A stretch of DNA of 64,000 bases from Flavobacterium sp. (lineage in GTDB: Bacteria > Bacteroidota > Bacteroidia > Flavobacteriales > Flavobacteriaceae). The notes below the pieces were generated by a model. It searched no databases, was not told the origin of the DNA, and saw only the letters and a program-made list of their open reading frames with translations. Below, piece after piece: positions 45,753 through 55,215 of the stretch. The stretch covers positions 1-64,000 of the forward strand of contig NZ_JAIXSL010000010.1 of assembly GCF_027484705.1 (NCBI RefSeq), given 5' to 3'. The first letter of the stretch is position 1; the number at the start of each line of letters is the position of its first letter. Position numbers and translations under genes: made by a program.

Positions 45753-48167
45753 ATGATTTCAAAAGTAACTTATTTAACAACGTTCTTATTCGTGCTGTTC
45801 ATCAACAGCGTATGGGCACAAAAAGGGATTTCGCCTGAAGACCCGGGCCTAGAAAAATTCACCATCAGCGGCACCATCACCGATGCCAAAAACAACGAGA
45901 CCTTAATTGGCGTCAACGTTTACATTCCCGAACTCAAATCAGGAACCACAACCAACGAATATGGTTTTTATTCGATTACGATTCCGAAAGGAAACTACAC
46001 CCTTCAGATCAGTTACATGAGTTACCAGACCATCACTGAAACAATCAATCTTGACAAAAACATCAAGAACAACTACAAACTTTCAAGCTTTGAAGAGCAA
46101 TTGCAGGAAGTCGTCATCACCGACAACCGCAAAGCGACGAACATCCGTAAAGCCGAAATGAGCGTCAACAAACTCTCGATTGCCGCGATCAAAAAAATGC
46201 CGGTCGTGATGGGCGAAGTCGATGTTTTGAAATCGATTTTACTATTGCCCGGTGTGACGAATGCAGGCGAAGGCGCTTCAGGATTCAACGTGCGTGGCGG
46301 TGCGGCAGATCAAAACCTGATTTTGCTTGACGAGGCGAATATTTTCAATTCCTCGCACGTGTTCGGTTTCTTTTCAGTATTCAATCCTGATGCAATTAAA
46401 GATTTAAAACTCTATAAAGGCGGCATTCCTGCGCGTTACGGCGGTCGTGCTTCTTCCGTTTTGGATATCTATCAAAAAGACGGCAGCAGCAAAGCATTCC
46501 ATATGAATGGTGGAATCGGTGTCATCTCAAGCCGCTTGCTCGCCGAAGGCCCGATCGTGAAAGACAAAGGTTCGTTCCTGATTGGCGGCCGCGCTTCGTA
46601 TGCGCATTTGTTTTTAAAACTCAACGAAAAGCAAAAAGACAATACCGCATATTTCTACGACCTCAATACCAAACTGAGTTACAAACTCAACCCGAACAAC
46701 AATTTGTATTTGTCGGGTTATTTCGGTCGCGACGTGTTCAGCATCCAGAAAAGTTTTACGAACAAATACGGAAACGCCACTTTGAACCTGCGTTGGAACC
46801 ATTTGTTCTCGGATAAATTGTTCTCGAACTTATCGCTCATCTACAGCGATTATTATTACGGATTGGATTTAGGATTCATCGGATTGCGCTGGGATTCGGG
46901 CATCAAGAATTACAACATCAAATACGATTTCAAGAATTACATCAGCGACAATTTCAAGCTCAATTATGGTGTGAATGCGATTTATTACGATTTCAATCCC
47001 GGAACCGTCAAACCGCTCAACAGCGATTCGGGCATCAATTACAAACAACTCGAAAAGAAAAATGCCTTCGAGCCCGCAGCTTACCTTGATGTCGAACAAA
47101 ACCTTTCCAAAAAAATCTCGTTGTCTTATGGTATGCGTTTCAGCTTGTTTTACCGTTTGGGAGAATCGAATGTAAATACTTACGCCGACAACAATCCGGT
47201 CGTGTTCAATCAGGAACAGCAGATTTATGAAAAAGCTAAGCCAACAGGTTCGGTGCATTACGGGAAAAACAAAACCATCGCCGATTTCAGCAACTTCGAA
47301 CCGCGCGCTTCAATCGCTTACCAGCTCGACGACAACCAATCAGTTAAGGCAAGCTACAACCGCATGGTGCAATACTTACAATTGCTTTCGAACACTTCAT
47401 CGCCTACGCCTTTGGATGTCTGGACGCCTAGTGACGAATTTATCAAACCGCAGATTGCCGACCAAGTGGCTTTGGGCTATTTCAGAAATTTCAGCGATGA
47501 AAAGTACTCGCTTGAAGTAGAAACTTTTTACAAAACCATCAAGAACCGTCTGGACTACATCGACGGCGCAAACCTGATCGCCAACGAAGCCATCGAGCAA
47601 GTGATCCTCAACGGCCGCATGCGTTCGTACGGACTCGAAGTCATGTTGCGCAAAAACGAAGGACAACTCACGGGTTGGATTTCTTACACTTTATCCAAAT
47701 CACAACAGCAAACGCCGGGCAGAAACGCTTCGGAAACCGGAATCAACAATGGCGAATGGTATAATTCTCTGTATGACAAAACGCACAACGTCGCCGTCAC
47801 AGGAAATTACACCTTGACCAAAAAATGGAGTTTCGGCGCCAACTTCGCCCTGCAAACCGGACAACCTGTGACTTACCCGACCGGACAATACGAATACCAA
47901 GGCATCAACGTGCCGAGTTATGGGTTGCGCAACGAAAACCGATTGCCGCTGTACCACCACCTCGATATTTCCGCTACTTTAACGCCGCATAAAAACGCCA
48001 ACCGAAACTGGAAAAGCGAATGGGTGTTCAGTATCTACAACCTTTATGGCCGCAAAAATGCCGCTTCGATTGCGTTCCGCGAAAATGTCGATACCGGCAT
48101 CAACGAAGCTGTAAAAACCTCAATCTTCGGATTCATTCCAGCCGTCAGTTATAATTTTAAATTTTAA
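45753..48167 (+). CDS. TonB-dependent outer-membrane receptor with CarboxypepD-reg-like domain
   Basis: 804 residues from ATG 45753; an upstream in-frame ATG at 45705 would disrupt the signal peptide. A signal peptide (FVLFINSVWAQ) leads to a CarboxypepD-regulatory-like domain (about residues 33-115; FTISGTITDAKNNETLIGVN). The plug domain follows (MPVVMGEVDVLKSILLLPGV, FNVRGGAADQNLILLDEANI), then a beta-barrel ending in SYNFKF with the aromatic terminal residue. It transports an unknown substrate with TonB energy. The DUF4249 lipoprotein gene starts five bases later and is its usual partner. Confidence 0.92.
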   Translation: MISKVTYLTTFLFVLFINSVWAQKGISPEDPGLEKFTISGTITDAKNNETLIGVNVYIPELKSGTTTNEYGFYSITIPKGNYTLQISYMSYQTITETINLDKNIKNNYKLSSFEEQLQEVVITDNRKATNIRKAEMSVNKLSIAAIKKMPVVMGEVDVLKSILLLPGVTNAGEGASGFNVRGGAADQNLILLDEANIFNSSHVFGFFSVFNPDAIKDLKLYKGGIPARYGGRASSVLDIYQKDGSSKAFHMNGGIGVISSRLLAEGPIVKDKGSFLIGGRASYAHLFLKLNEKQKDNTAYFYDLNTKLSYKLNPNNNLYLSGYFGRDVFSIQKSFTNKYGNATLNLRWNHLFSDKLFSNLSLIYSDYYYGLDLGFIGLRWDSGIKNYNIKYDFKNYISDNFKLNYGVNAIYYDFNPGTVKPLNSDSGINYKQLEKKNAFEPAAYLDVEQNLSKKISLSYGMRFSLFYRLGESNVNTYADNNPVVFNQEQQIYEKAKPTGSVHYGKNKTIADFSNFEPRASIAYQLDDNQSVKASYNRMVQYLQLLSNTSSPTPLDVWTPSDEFIKPQIADQVALGYFRNFSDEKYSLEVETFYKTIKNRLDYIDGANLIANEAIEQVILNGRMRSYGLEVMLRKNEGQLTGWISYTLSKSQQQTPGRNASETGINNGEWYNSLYDKTHNVAVTGNYTLTKKWSFGANFALQTGQPVTYPTGQYEYQGINVPSYGLRNENRLPLYHHLDISATLTPHKNANRNWKSEWVFSIYNLYGRKNAASIAFRENVDTGINEAVKTSIFGFIPAVSYNFKF

Positions 48168-48172
48168 GTATT

Positions 48173-48994
48173 ATGAAGAATATATATATCATCACCGCAA
48201 TCCTTTTTTCATTCTTCCTGCACAGCTGCGAAGAAGTCGTCGATGTTCCGCTCAAAACCGAAAAACCAAGGCTTGTCGTCGATGCCGGAATCAATTGGTA
48301 TAAAGGCAGCGCGGGTGACCAACAGAAAATCAAACTGACCACAACCACAGATTACTACAGCCAAACGATTCCTGTGGTTTCAGGCGCGACGGTTTACATC
48401 AAAAACAGCGTGAATACGGTTTTCGATTTCATTGAAATCCCGAACAGCGGCGAATACGTCTGCACGAATTTCATCCCGCAACTCGACGAAACGTATACGC
48501 TTACGGTCATCAGCAACGGACAAACTTACACGGCTACCGAAACTTTAAAACCCGTAACGCCGATTCAAAGCCTCGAGCAAAAAAATGACGGCGGCATCAC
48601 AGGCGAGGACATCGAAATCCGTACGTATTACAACGACCCGATTTTAGAGGAAAATTATTATATGTTCAAGTTCAAATATTCAAATCAGACCAAATTGCAG
48701 TATTATGTCGATGAAGACCGATTCTACAACGGCAACATTTTTTTCAGCGTTACGGATAATGATGATTTAAGCGTCGGTGACAATGTTGAAATCACGCATT
48801 ATGGCATCTCAAGATCGTACTATAACTACATGAATGTATTGCTGAGTGTCGCCGGAAGCAATGGCGGCGGCCCGTTCCAATCGCCTCCCGCAACCGTGCG
48901 TGGCAACCTTGTGAATCAGACGAATTTCGACAATTACGCGCTCGGCTATTTCAGGCTCAGTGAAGTCGATACGCGCAATTACACGATTCAGTAA
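48173..48994 (+). CDS. DUF4249 family lipoprotein
   Basis: 273 residues. A lipobox (FFLHSC) predicts an outer-membrane lipoprotein. DVPLKTEKPRLVVDAGINWY near the N terminus, GATVYIKN near 73 and LVNQTNFDNYALGYFRLSEV near 245 are typical of DUF4249 proteins encoded next to TonB receptors in Bacteroidetes. It is thought to work with the receptor in uptake; the substrate is not known. It is followed by a hairpin repeat (48994-49064) and then element copy E. Confidence 0.88.
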   Translation: MKNIYIITAILFSFFLHSCEEVVDVPLKTEKPRLVVDAGINWYKGSAGDQQKIKLTTTTDYYSQTIPVVSGATVYIKNSVNTVFDFIEIPNSGEYVCTNFIPQLDETYTLTVISNGQTYTATETLKPVTPIQSLEQKNDGGITGEDIEIRTYYNDPILEENYYMFKFKYSNQTKLQYYVDEDRFYNGNIFFSVTDNDDLSVGDNVEITHYGISRSYYNYMNVLLSVAGSNGGGPFQSPPATVRGNLVNQTNFDNYALGYFRLSEVDTRNYTIQ

Positions 48995-49064
48995 AAGATT
49001 TTAAGATATAAGACTGCAAGATAACACCATTCGATCTTACAGTCTTGCAATCTTATCGTCGCAC
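48994..49064. repeat. Intergenic inverted repeat downstream of the DUF4249 gene
   Basis: AAGATATAAGACTGCAAGAT (about 49003-49022) is close to the reverse complement of ATCTTACAGTCTTGCAATCTT (about 49034-49054, with mismatches). It belongs to the same short family as 24811-24849 and 28970-29003 and may terminate the TonB-DUF4249 transcript. Confidence 0.6.
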
Positions 49065-49073
49065 AGTCTCTTC

Positions 49074-49222
49074 AGCAGCTGATCCGGCTGTTCCCTACAA
49101 AAAAACCGCGTCTTGCCCACAATGGTAAGGCTTGCCAAGAGCTTCCTTCGGGCGCTTTGTCAAACCAACCAAAGTAATGGCCAAGACGCGGTTTTGTTTT
49201 CCGGTGCCATCCGGGCTATGGC
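49074..49222 (+). repeat. Dispersed structured element, copy E, with a long inner arm
   Basis: The closing stem is CCGG/CCGG (49084-49087 with 49211-49214), flanked by AGC (49077-49079) and GCT (49215-49217). The inner arm 49102-49115 pairs perfectly, 14 bp, with 49182-49195 and encloses about 66 more bases. It is the longest copy. It lies between the DUF4249 gene and thiamine pyrophosphokinase in the same direction. Confidence 0.78.
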
Positions 49223-49295
49223 ATCGTGCTATTTTGACACATTTCGTTATCTTTACTGACATTCAAAATTTATAATTTATAATTCAAAATAATAA

Positions 49296-49958
49296 ATGTC
49301 TTCCCACCACATAGTCCGCGACGACCAGGAACCCGCACTCATCATAGCCAACGGCGCCGCCTGTAATGACGAATTGCTCGGCCAACTGCTCGAATGGCAA
49401 CCATTGGTCATCGTTTTGGATTCGGCCATCGAACGCGTCATCGGCCTCAACATCAAAGTCGATGTATTACTCGGCGATTTCGACCGCGGTTTCAATCCTG
49501 AGGAATTCCTAAAATCACAATACCCGATTGAAATCGTCCATGCTCCGAACCAGGACAAAACCGATCTCGAAAAAGCTTTCGATTATTTAATCCAAAGGAA
49601 GATTCCAGCAGCAAATGTCATTTGGGCTACCGGACGCCGTGCCGACCATACGATTACGAACCTGACGAATATTGTGCGTTATCGCAACAGTCTTAAGATT
49701 GTGATCCATGACGACCATTCCAAAATATTTGTGTTGCCGAAGTATTTTCAGAAATGGTATCCAAAAGAAACGATTATTTCACTGATTCCGATTGGGCAAG
49801 TCGATGGCATCACCACGCAGAATTTAGTCTATCCGTTGCATGACGAATCCTTGATGATGGGTTATCGCACCGGAAGCAGCAATGCCGTTGCTGAAGATGG
49901 CATCGTCACCATCAGCCACAGCGAAGGCGATTTGCTTTTGATGGAGTGTATAGATTAG
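49296..49958 (+). CDS. Thiamine pyrophosphokinase
   Basis: Transfers pyrophosphate from ATP to thiamine to make thiamine pyrophosphate. 220 residues. VDVLLGDFDRGFNPEEF near residue 55, APNQDKTDLEKAFDY near 80 and ATGRRADHTITNL near 108 match the family. It is about the usual length (210-220). Copy E of the dispersed element lies 74 bases upstream. I see no TPP riboswitch upstream. Its stop overlaps the convergent hydrolase stop. Confidence 0.92.
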   Translation: MSSHHIVRDDQEPALIIANGAACNDELLGQLLEWQPLVIVLDSAIERVIGLNIKVDVLLGDFDRGFNPEEFLKSQYPIEIVHAPNQDKTDLEKAFDYLIQRKIPAANVIWATGRRADHTITNLTNIVRYRNSLKIVIHDDHSKIFVLPKYFQKWYPKETIISLIPIGQVDGITTQNLVYPLHDESLMMGYRTGSSNAVAEDGIVTISHSEGDLLLMECID

Positions 49959-50803
49959 ATTTTCAAATCCAATAAAGCATCGCGAATCAAATCAAAATGT
50001 TCCCAAGGAATAAAGTGGTTGGCGTTTTCAATCGAGATATTCCGAATCGATTTTGCTTTTACAAAAGCCTTGTTCATAAACGCCATATTGCGGTAAGGCA
50101 CGAGCGGATCTTGGGTTCCATGGATGATGACGACATCGGCTGTGATTTTCTTTAAGTCAGGTTCCATAGCCACCAAGTCGCTTTTTAACCACCACAATTC
50201 ATCATTCGCCGTACGCAAAGTACCCGGAATCAGATAGCGAAGCGGTTTTGACATGATAACGCCACGCCAGCGTTCAGGTTTTTCAGCACGAGGATCGACG
50301 GCACCAGCCAAAATCACTAAATGTTGAAACAAAACCGGATTGTCAGTCGCCATTTTTACAATCACTGGCCCGCCTAATGAATGTCCGACCAAAACGATCT
50401 GTTGATGGTTGTCAATTTGCGTGATGAATTTTTCGAGAATTTGTGCCTGCGTGGGTAAATCTTCCGCCTCGCCAAAATTGCTGTAGCCAAAACCCGGGCG
50501 GTCCATGGCAATCATGCGGTATTTTTTTAAAAGCAGCGTGTCGCTTAAGTAACTTTTATACGCATCCCAACTTCCGGGCGATCCGTGTACAAAAAACAAA
50601 GTGGGTTTGTCAGCATTTCCAGTCTGCAGGTAATGGATTTCGTGCGCATCGACTTTAAGGGATTTACTAACGAAAGGGATTTTTAAAGTATCGAAATACT
50701 TATGGGTTTCTTTGGAAGACAGGCGCATCGTCATACACGACTGGCAAAACAGCACGTACAGGAATAAAATTCCGAACAGCATATATTTAAGGTAAGGTCG
50801 CAA
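49955..50803 (-). CDS. Alpha/beta-fold hydrolase, exported lipoprotein
   Basis: 282 residues with a TTG start; an ATG at 50782 would shorten it by seven residues and remove positive charges. A lipobox (LFCQSC) predicts a membrane lipoprotein. The oxyanion motif FFVHGSPGSWD is near residue 70, the nucleophile elbow GHSLGGPVIV near 143, the acid GTQDPLVP near 227 and the histidine NANHFIPWE near 262. It is an esterase/lipase-type hydrolase of unknown substrate. It overlaps thiamine pyrophosphokinase by four bases, convergent. Confidence 0.86.
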   Translation of the reverse strand: MRPYLKYMLFGILFLYVLFCQSCMTMRLSSKETHKYFDTLKIPFVSKSLKVDAHEIHYLQTGNADKPTLFFVHGSPGSWDAYKSYLSDTLLLKKYRMIAMDRPGFGYSNFGEAEDLPTQAQILEKFITQIDNHQQIVLVGHSLGGPVIVKMATDNPVLFQHLVILAGAVDPRAEKPERWRGVIMSKPLRYLIPGTLRTANDELWWLKSDLVAMEPDLKKITADVVIIHGTQDPLVPYRNMAFMNKAFVKAKSIRNISIENANHFIPWEHFDLIRDALLDLKI

Positions 50804-50817
50804 TGGCTATGAATTTA

Positions 50818-51462
50818 TTATTCCCTGAGAATCATAAACGAGGCTTTAAAGCCTGTGGCGAGATTCCATTGCCCCATCGTAATGAGGTTGCCCTTATCAT
50901 CAAAGACTTGAAATTCTGCCGTATTCGGAACCGAAAGGCCTTCGTTGAGCGCTTCGCATTCGATTTTGTTGAAACCCTTTTCGAGCCCGAGTTCGATGCT
51001 TCTGGTTTCACCTTGTAACGTGATTTCAGAAATCATCACGCTTCCGTTGACTAAAAGTTTGATTTGGTCGCCATCGACATAACCAAAATCGCGGTAGGTA
51101 ATTTTGACGTGATCGGCCTTGAGTTTGTATTCCCCGAAATACTCGTCTTTTCTGAAAATTTTATTGTCCTGCCCGCCTTCCTGCAAACTGTTGTTGAGCT
51201 TTTCCTTATAGGAATCGCCAGGGTTCGCAAAATTGTTATTCTGTGCAAATTGTAATTTTTTATCCTCTAGAATCGATGAAGTATTGTTCGGTTTTGGTTT
51301 GGCATTTGGCGTAAACACTGAAGGCGTAAAGGTTTTTGGCGCACTCATGCTGCTGCCTTTTGGGGCAATGGAATTGGAGTGATTGAGGAATTCGCCCTGT
51401 GCCAATCCAACTGTAGATATGCAGCAAAATAACAATGTCCTAATCTGATTGAATGTTCTCAT
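50818..51462 (-). CDS. Conserved secreted protein of unknown function
   Basis: 214 residues. A signal peptide ends near TVGLAQ. A low-complexity linker (PKTFTPSVFTPNAKPKPNN) leads to a beta-rich C-terminal domain (about residues 100-214) with YFGEYKLKADHVKITYRDFG, GDQIKLLVNG, EITLQGETRSIELGLEKGFN and VFDDKGNLITMGQWNLATGF. I do not recognise a named family. It starts ATG 51462 and ends 15 bases before the hydrolase, so the two are probably co-transcribed. Confidence 0.75.
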   Translation of the reverse strand: MRTFNQIRTLLFCCISTVGLAQGEFLNHSNSIAPKGSSMSAPKTFTPSVFTPNAKPKPNNTSSILEDKKLQFAQNNNFANPGDSYKEKLNNSLQEGGQDNKIFRKDEYFGEYKLKADHVKITYRDFGYVDGDQIKLLVNGSVMISEITLQGETRSIELGLEKGFNKIECEALNEGLSVPNTAEFQVFDDKGNLITMGQWNLATGFKASFMILRE

Positions 51463-51608
51463 TATAAAGTAAAACCGATTTGCAATTCCGGCGATAAAAT
51501 TATAGTTTTTAGCACCAAGCCAACACTTTTTATCTTTTTTTTATCATTTATTTCGCAAAGCAATTTTCAATAGTTACTTTCGTTAAGATTCCATCAAATC
51601 CATCTTTC

Positions 51609-52190
51609 ATGTCAAATCCGAACATTAAAATCACCAACACCGAAGTGCTCGCCAACAACTGGTATACTTTGCGCAAAATCACTTTCGATTATCAAAAAAA
51701 AGACAACAGCTGGGAAACACAAGTGCGAGAAGCTTATGACCGCGGCAATGGCGCTACAATTCTACTCTACAACAAAGCCAACAAAACCGTAATCCTGACC
51801 AGACAATTCCGCATGCCGACTTATCTCAATGGTAACGAAACCGGAATGATGATTGAAGCCTGCGCCGGATTGTTAGACCAAGACAACGCCGAGGATTGCA
51901 TCAAACGCGAAACCGAAGAAGAAACGGGCTATCATGTGAATGATGTCCGCAAAATTTTTGAAGTCTATATGTCGCCGGGTTCCGTGACTGAAATCGTCCA
52001 TTTTTTTGTCGGTGAATATACCAAAGACATGAAAGTCAATGATGGCGGTGGCGTGGCTGACGAACAGGAAAATATCGAAGTGCTTGAATTCCCTTTCGAC
52101 CAAGCTTACGACATGATTGCTTCCGGTGAAATCAAAGACGCGAAAACCATCATGTTGCTGCAATATGCTAAAATCAACAGTATTCTGTAA
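51609..52190 (+). CDS. nudK: NUDIX hydrolase, GDP-mannose pyrophosphatase-like
   Basis: 193 residues. The Nudix box is visible as [11 protein letters not shown] near residue 101, one residue shorter upstream than the consensus. [23 protein letters not shown] near residue 72 and [16 protein letters not shown] near 130 match NudK-type GDP-mannose/ADP-ribose pyrophosphatases. It hydrolyses nucleoside-diphosphate sugars in the cytoplasm. It is separated by 146 bases from the divergent secreted protein gene. Confidence 0.9.
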   Translation: MSNPNIKITNTEVLANNWYTLRKITFDYQKKDNSWETQVREAYDRGNGATILLYNKANKTVILTRQFRMPTYLNGNETGMMIEACAGLLDQDNAEDCIKRETEEETGYHVNDVRKIFEVYMSPGSVTEIVHFFVGEYTKDMKVNDGGGVADEQENIEVLEFPFDQAYDMIASGEIKDAKTIMLLQYAKINSIL

Positions 52191-52200
52191 TAAGGTTCGC

Positions 52201-52208
52201 TATCTTTG
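52201..52208 (+). promoter_or_regulatory. -7 promoter element (TATCTTTG) for rlmF
   Basis: Matches TAnnTTTG and lies 16 bases before the rlmF ATG (52225), so the leader would be very short. Confidence 0.5.
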
Positions 52209-52224
52209 CGGCTAATTTACTTCG

Positions 52225-53172
52225 ATGAAAGCCCAAAATCCTACAGAAAAAACCCATTTGCATCCGAGAAATGCGCATAGAAACGGCTATGATTTTGAGG
52301 CCCTGATTTTAGTGTGTCCGGAACTTGAACCTTTCGTGTTCACGAACCAATACAAAACGCAAACTATTAATTTCAGTGATTCCGAAGCCGTAAAGCAACT
52401 CAACAAAGCACTTTTGATTTCTAATTACAAGATCCGCTTTTGGGATATTCCTACGACTTATTTATGCCCGCCGATTCCTGGGCGTGTGGATTACATCCAT
52501 TACCTTGCAGATTTACTCGCTTCAAGCAATAATGGTACGATTCCGACTTCTGAAACGGTTCAAGGTTTAGATATCGGAATCGGCGCAAACTGCATTTACC
52601 CGATACTCGGAACCGCGCTTTACCAATGGAGTTTCGTCGGCACGGACACCGATGAGAAAGCATTGCAAAACTGCAAGAAAATCATCAGCCAAAACCCGCA
52701 ACTGATTGATGCGATAAGCCTGCAACTGCAAACCGAACCGAGATTCATTTTTAAAAATATCATTTTGCCCGAAGACCGATTTGCGTTTACGATGTGCAAT
52801 CCGCCTTTTCATGCGTCGCAAGCTGAGGCCAATAAAGCGAACCTCAGAAAAATCAATACGCTGCAAAACGCCAAAAGTGTCAAACCGGTTTTGAATTTCG
52901 GTGGTCAAAATGCCGAATTGTGGTGCGACGGCGGTGAAATCAAATTCATCACGCAAATGATTTTCGAAAGCGTCAAATTTGCCAACCAAGTCCTTTGGTT
53001 TACGACTTTGGTTTCCAAAAAAGACAATCTCACCTCAATTTACAGAACGTTACAGAAAGTCAACGCCTCGGAAATCAAAACCATCGACATGGCGCAAGGG
53101 CAAAAAAACAGCCGCATCGTCACCTGGACATTCTTGACACAAACGCAACAACGCGATTGGAAATTCGCTTAA
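52225..53172 (+). CDS. rlmF: 23S rRNA (adenine(1618)-N6)-methyltransferase
   Basis: Methylates A1618 of 23S rRNA using SAM. 315 residues. KTHLHPRNAHRNGYDFEAL at the N terminus is the RlmF signature. The SAM-binding region is LDIGIGANCIYPILG near residue 114, and the adenine-methylase motif NPPF is in TMCNPPFHAS near 190. QGQKNSRIVTWTF near the end is also conserved. It lies 51 bases before uvrB. Confidence 0.95.
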   Translation: MKAQNPTEKTHLHPRNAHRNGYDFEALILVCPELEPFVFTNQYKTQTINFSDSEAVKQLNKALLISNYKIRFWDIPTTYLCPPIPGRVDYIHYLADLLASSNNGTIPTSETVQGLDIGIGANCIYPILGTALYQWSFVGTDTDEKALQNCKKIISQNPQLIDAISLQLQTEPRFIFKNIILPEDRFAFTMCNPPFHASQAEANKANLRKINTLQNAKSVKPVLNFGGQNAELWCDGGEIKFITQMIFESVKFANQVLWFTTLVSKKDNLTSIYRTLQKVNASEIKTIDMAQGQKNSRIVTWTFLTQTQQRDWKFA

Positions 53173-53223
53173 TTTTTCTTGAAACTTTGTTAACTTAGCA
53201 ACTCAGTAACTCAGCAACTCCAA

Positions 53224-55215
53224 ATGAATTTCCAAGTCATCTCCGATTACCAGCCCAAAGGCGACCAACCGCAAGCGATTGAAAAACTAGCACAAGGCAT
53301 TATCGATGGCGAGAAATACCAGACTTTATTAGGTGTAACGGGTTCCGGAAAAACTTTTACGGTAGCCAATGTTATCGAAAATGTGCAAAGACCAACGTTA
53401 GTTTTGGCGCACAACAAAACTTTAGCGGCACAACTCTATTCCGAGTTCAAGCAGTTTTTTCCGAACAATGCCGTCGAATATTTCGTTTCCTATTACGATT
53501 ATTACCAGCCTGAAGCGTTTATGCCCGTAACTGGCGTTTTCATTGAAAAGGATTTGTCCATCAACGAAGAGCTCGAAAAAATGCGAATGTCGACCGTGTC
53601 ATCCTTATTATCGGGGCGCCGCGACGTCATTGTGATTTCTTCGGTTTCGTGTCTGTATGGCATCGGAAACCCGACCGAATTTCAAAATAACATCATTCCG
53701 ATTGTAAAAAACCAGCTCATTTCGCGAACCAAATTGTTGCATTCTTTAGTGCAGAGTTTGTATTCAAGGACAGAAGCTGATTTCAGTCCCGGAAGTTTCA
53801 GGATTAAGGGCGATACGGTCGAAATCTATCCGAGTTACGCCGATGACGGTTACCGAATTCATTTTTTTGGTGATGAGATTGAAGAAATCGAAAGTTTTGA
53901 TGTCAAGAATTCGAAAGTCGTCGATAAATTTGAACAATTGAATATTTATCCCGCCAATATGTTTGTGACTTCGCCGGATACACTGCAGCATGCGATATGG
54001 GAAATCCAGCAGGATTTGGTGAAACAGGTCACTTATTTCAATGAAATCGGAAAAAACCTCGAAGCCAAACGACTCGAAGAACGCACCAATTTTGACTTAG
54101 AAATGATTCGCGAATTGGGTTATTGTTCCGGTATTGAAAACTACTCACGATATCTTGACGGCCGATTGCCCGGCACGCGTCCGTTCTGTCTGCTCGATTA
54201 TTTCCCGAAAGATTATCTGATGGTGGTTGATGAAAGCCACGTCACGCTTTCACAAGTGCATGCGATGTATGGCGGCGACAGAAGTCGAAAAGAAAACTTA
54301 GTAGAATATGGTTTCCGTTTGCCCGCCGCAATGGACAACCGCCCGTTGAAGTTCGAGGAATTCGAATCGATGCAAAACCAGGTGATTTATGTTTCGGCCA
54401 CTCCGGCTGATTATGAATTGCAGAAAACTGATGGCGTTTATGTGGAGCAAGTGATTCGTCCGACGGGTTTGCTCGATCCGATTATTGAAATCCGTCCGAG
54501 TTTGAATCAGATTGACGATTTGATTGAGGAAATCCAACAACGCGCTGAAATCGATGAGCGTGTGCTGGTGACAACTTTGACCAAACGAATGGCCGAAGAA
54601 CTCGCAAAATATTTGACGAAAGTGAACATCCGTTGCCGTTACATCCATTCGGAAGTCGATACTTTGGAGCGCATCGAAATCATGCAGGATTTGCGAAAAG
54701 GCATTTTCGATGTTTTGATCGGTGTGAACTTATTGCGCGAAGGTTTGGATTTACCTGAAGTGTCGCTTGTGGCGATTCTAGATGCCGACAAAGAAGGTTT
54801 CTTAAGAAGCCACCGTTCGTTGACGCAAACGATTGGCCGTGCCGCGCGAAACCTCAACGGAAAAGCGATTATGTATGCGGACAAAATCACCGTGAGCATG
54901 CAGAAAACCATTGACGAAACGAATTACCGCCGAACGAAACAGATCAATTTCAATAAGGAACATCATGTCGTTCCGATGGCATTGAACAAGAAAATCGAAA
55001 GCGCGTTCACCAAAATTCCGCTGATTGATTACGAATTGGGCTATGTAGCCCCGAAAGCGTCAGAACCGGTTACCGAATACTTATCGAAAACCGAAATCGA
55101 CAAACGCATCCGCGACAAACGCAAAGCCATGGAAAAAGCGGCGAAAGATTTGGATTTTATGCAGGCGGCGAAATTCCGTGATGAAATCAAAGTCTTGCAA
55201 GGAAAATTGGATTAG
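53224..55215 (+). CDS. uvrB: Excinuclease ABC subunit B
   Basis: DNA damage verification ATPase of nucleotide excision repair. 663 residues. Walker A GVTGSGKTF near residue 38, the beta-hairpin YYDYYQPEAF near 92, the helicase motif VVDESHVT near 340, QTIGRAARNLNGKAI near 540, and the C-terminal UVR motif (KDLDFMQAAKFRDEIKVLQG) are all present. The stop TAG overlaps the stop of the convergent gene at 55212. Its last ~80 bases recur twice downstream as non-coding remnants (55721-55792 and 63041-63124). Confidence 0.96.
   Translation: MNFQVISDYQPKGDQPQAIEKLAQGIIDGEKYQTLLGVTGSGKTFTVANVIENVQRPTLVLAHNKTLAAQLYSEFKQFFPNNAVEYFVSYYDYYQPEAFMPVTGVFIEKDLSINEELEKMRMSTVSSLLSGRRDVIVISSVSCLYGIGNPTEFQNNIIPIVKNQLISRTKLLHSLVQSLYSRTEADFSPGSFRIKGDTVEIYPSYADDGYRIHFFGDEIEEIESFDVKNSKVVDKFEQLNIYPANMFVTSPDTLQHAIWEIQQDLVKQVTYFNEIGKNLEAKRLEERTNFDLEMIRELGYCSGIENYSRYLDGRLPGTRPFCLLDYFPKDYLMVVDESHVTLSQVHAMYGGDRSRKENLVEYGFRLPAAMDNRPLKFEEFESMQNQVIYVSATPADYELQKTDGVYVEQVIRPTGLLDPIIEIRPSLNQIDDLIEEIQQRAEIDERVLVTTLTKRMAEELAKYLTKVNIRCRYIHSEVDTLERIEIMQDLRKGIFDVLIGVNLLREGLDLPEVSLVAILDADKEGFLRSHRSLTQTIGRAARNLNGKAIMYADKITVSMQKTIDETNYRRTKQINFNKEHHVVPMALNKKIESAFTKIPLIDYELGYVAPKASEPVTEYLSKTEIDKRIRDKRKAMEKAAKDLDFMQAAKFRDEIKVLQGKLD

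Noticed and set aside
49074..49222. The element upstream of thiamine pyrophosphokinase as a TPP riboswitch
   Set aside because: The conserved THI-box strings (CUGAGA and the ACCUGAUCUGG region) are absent. The sequence matches the dispersed element found at four non-thiamine loci.
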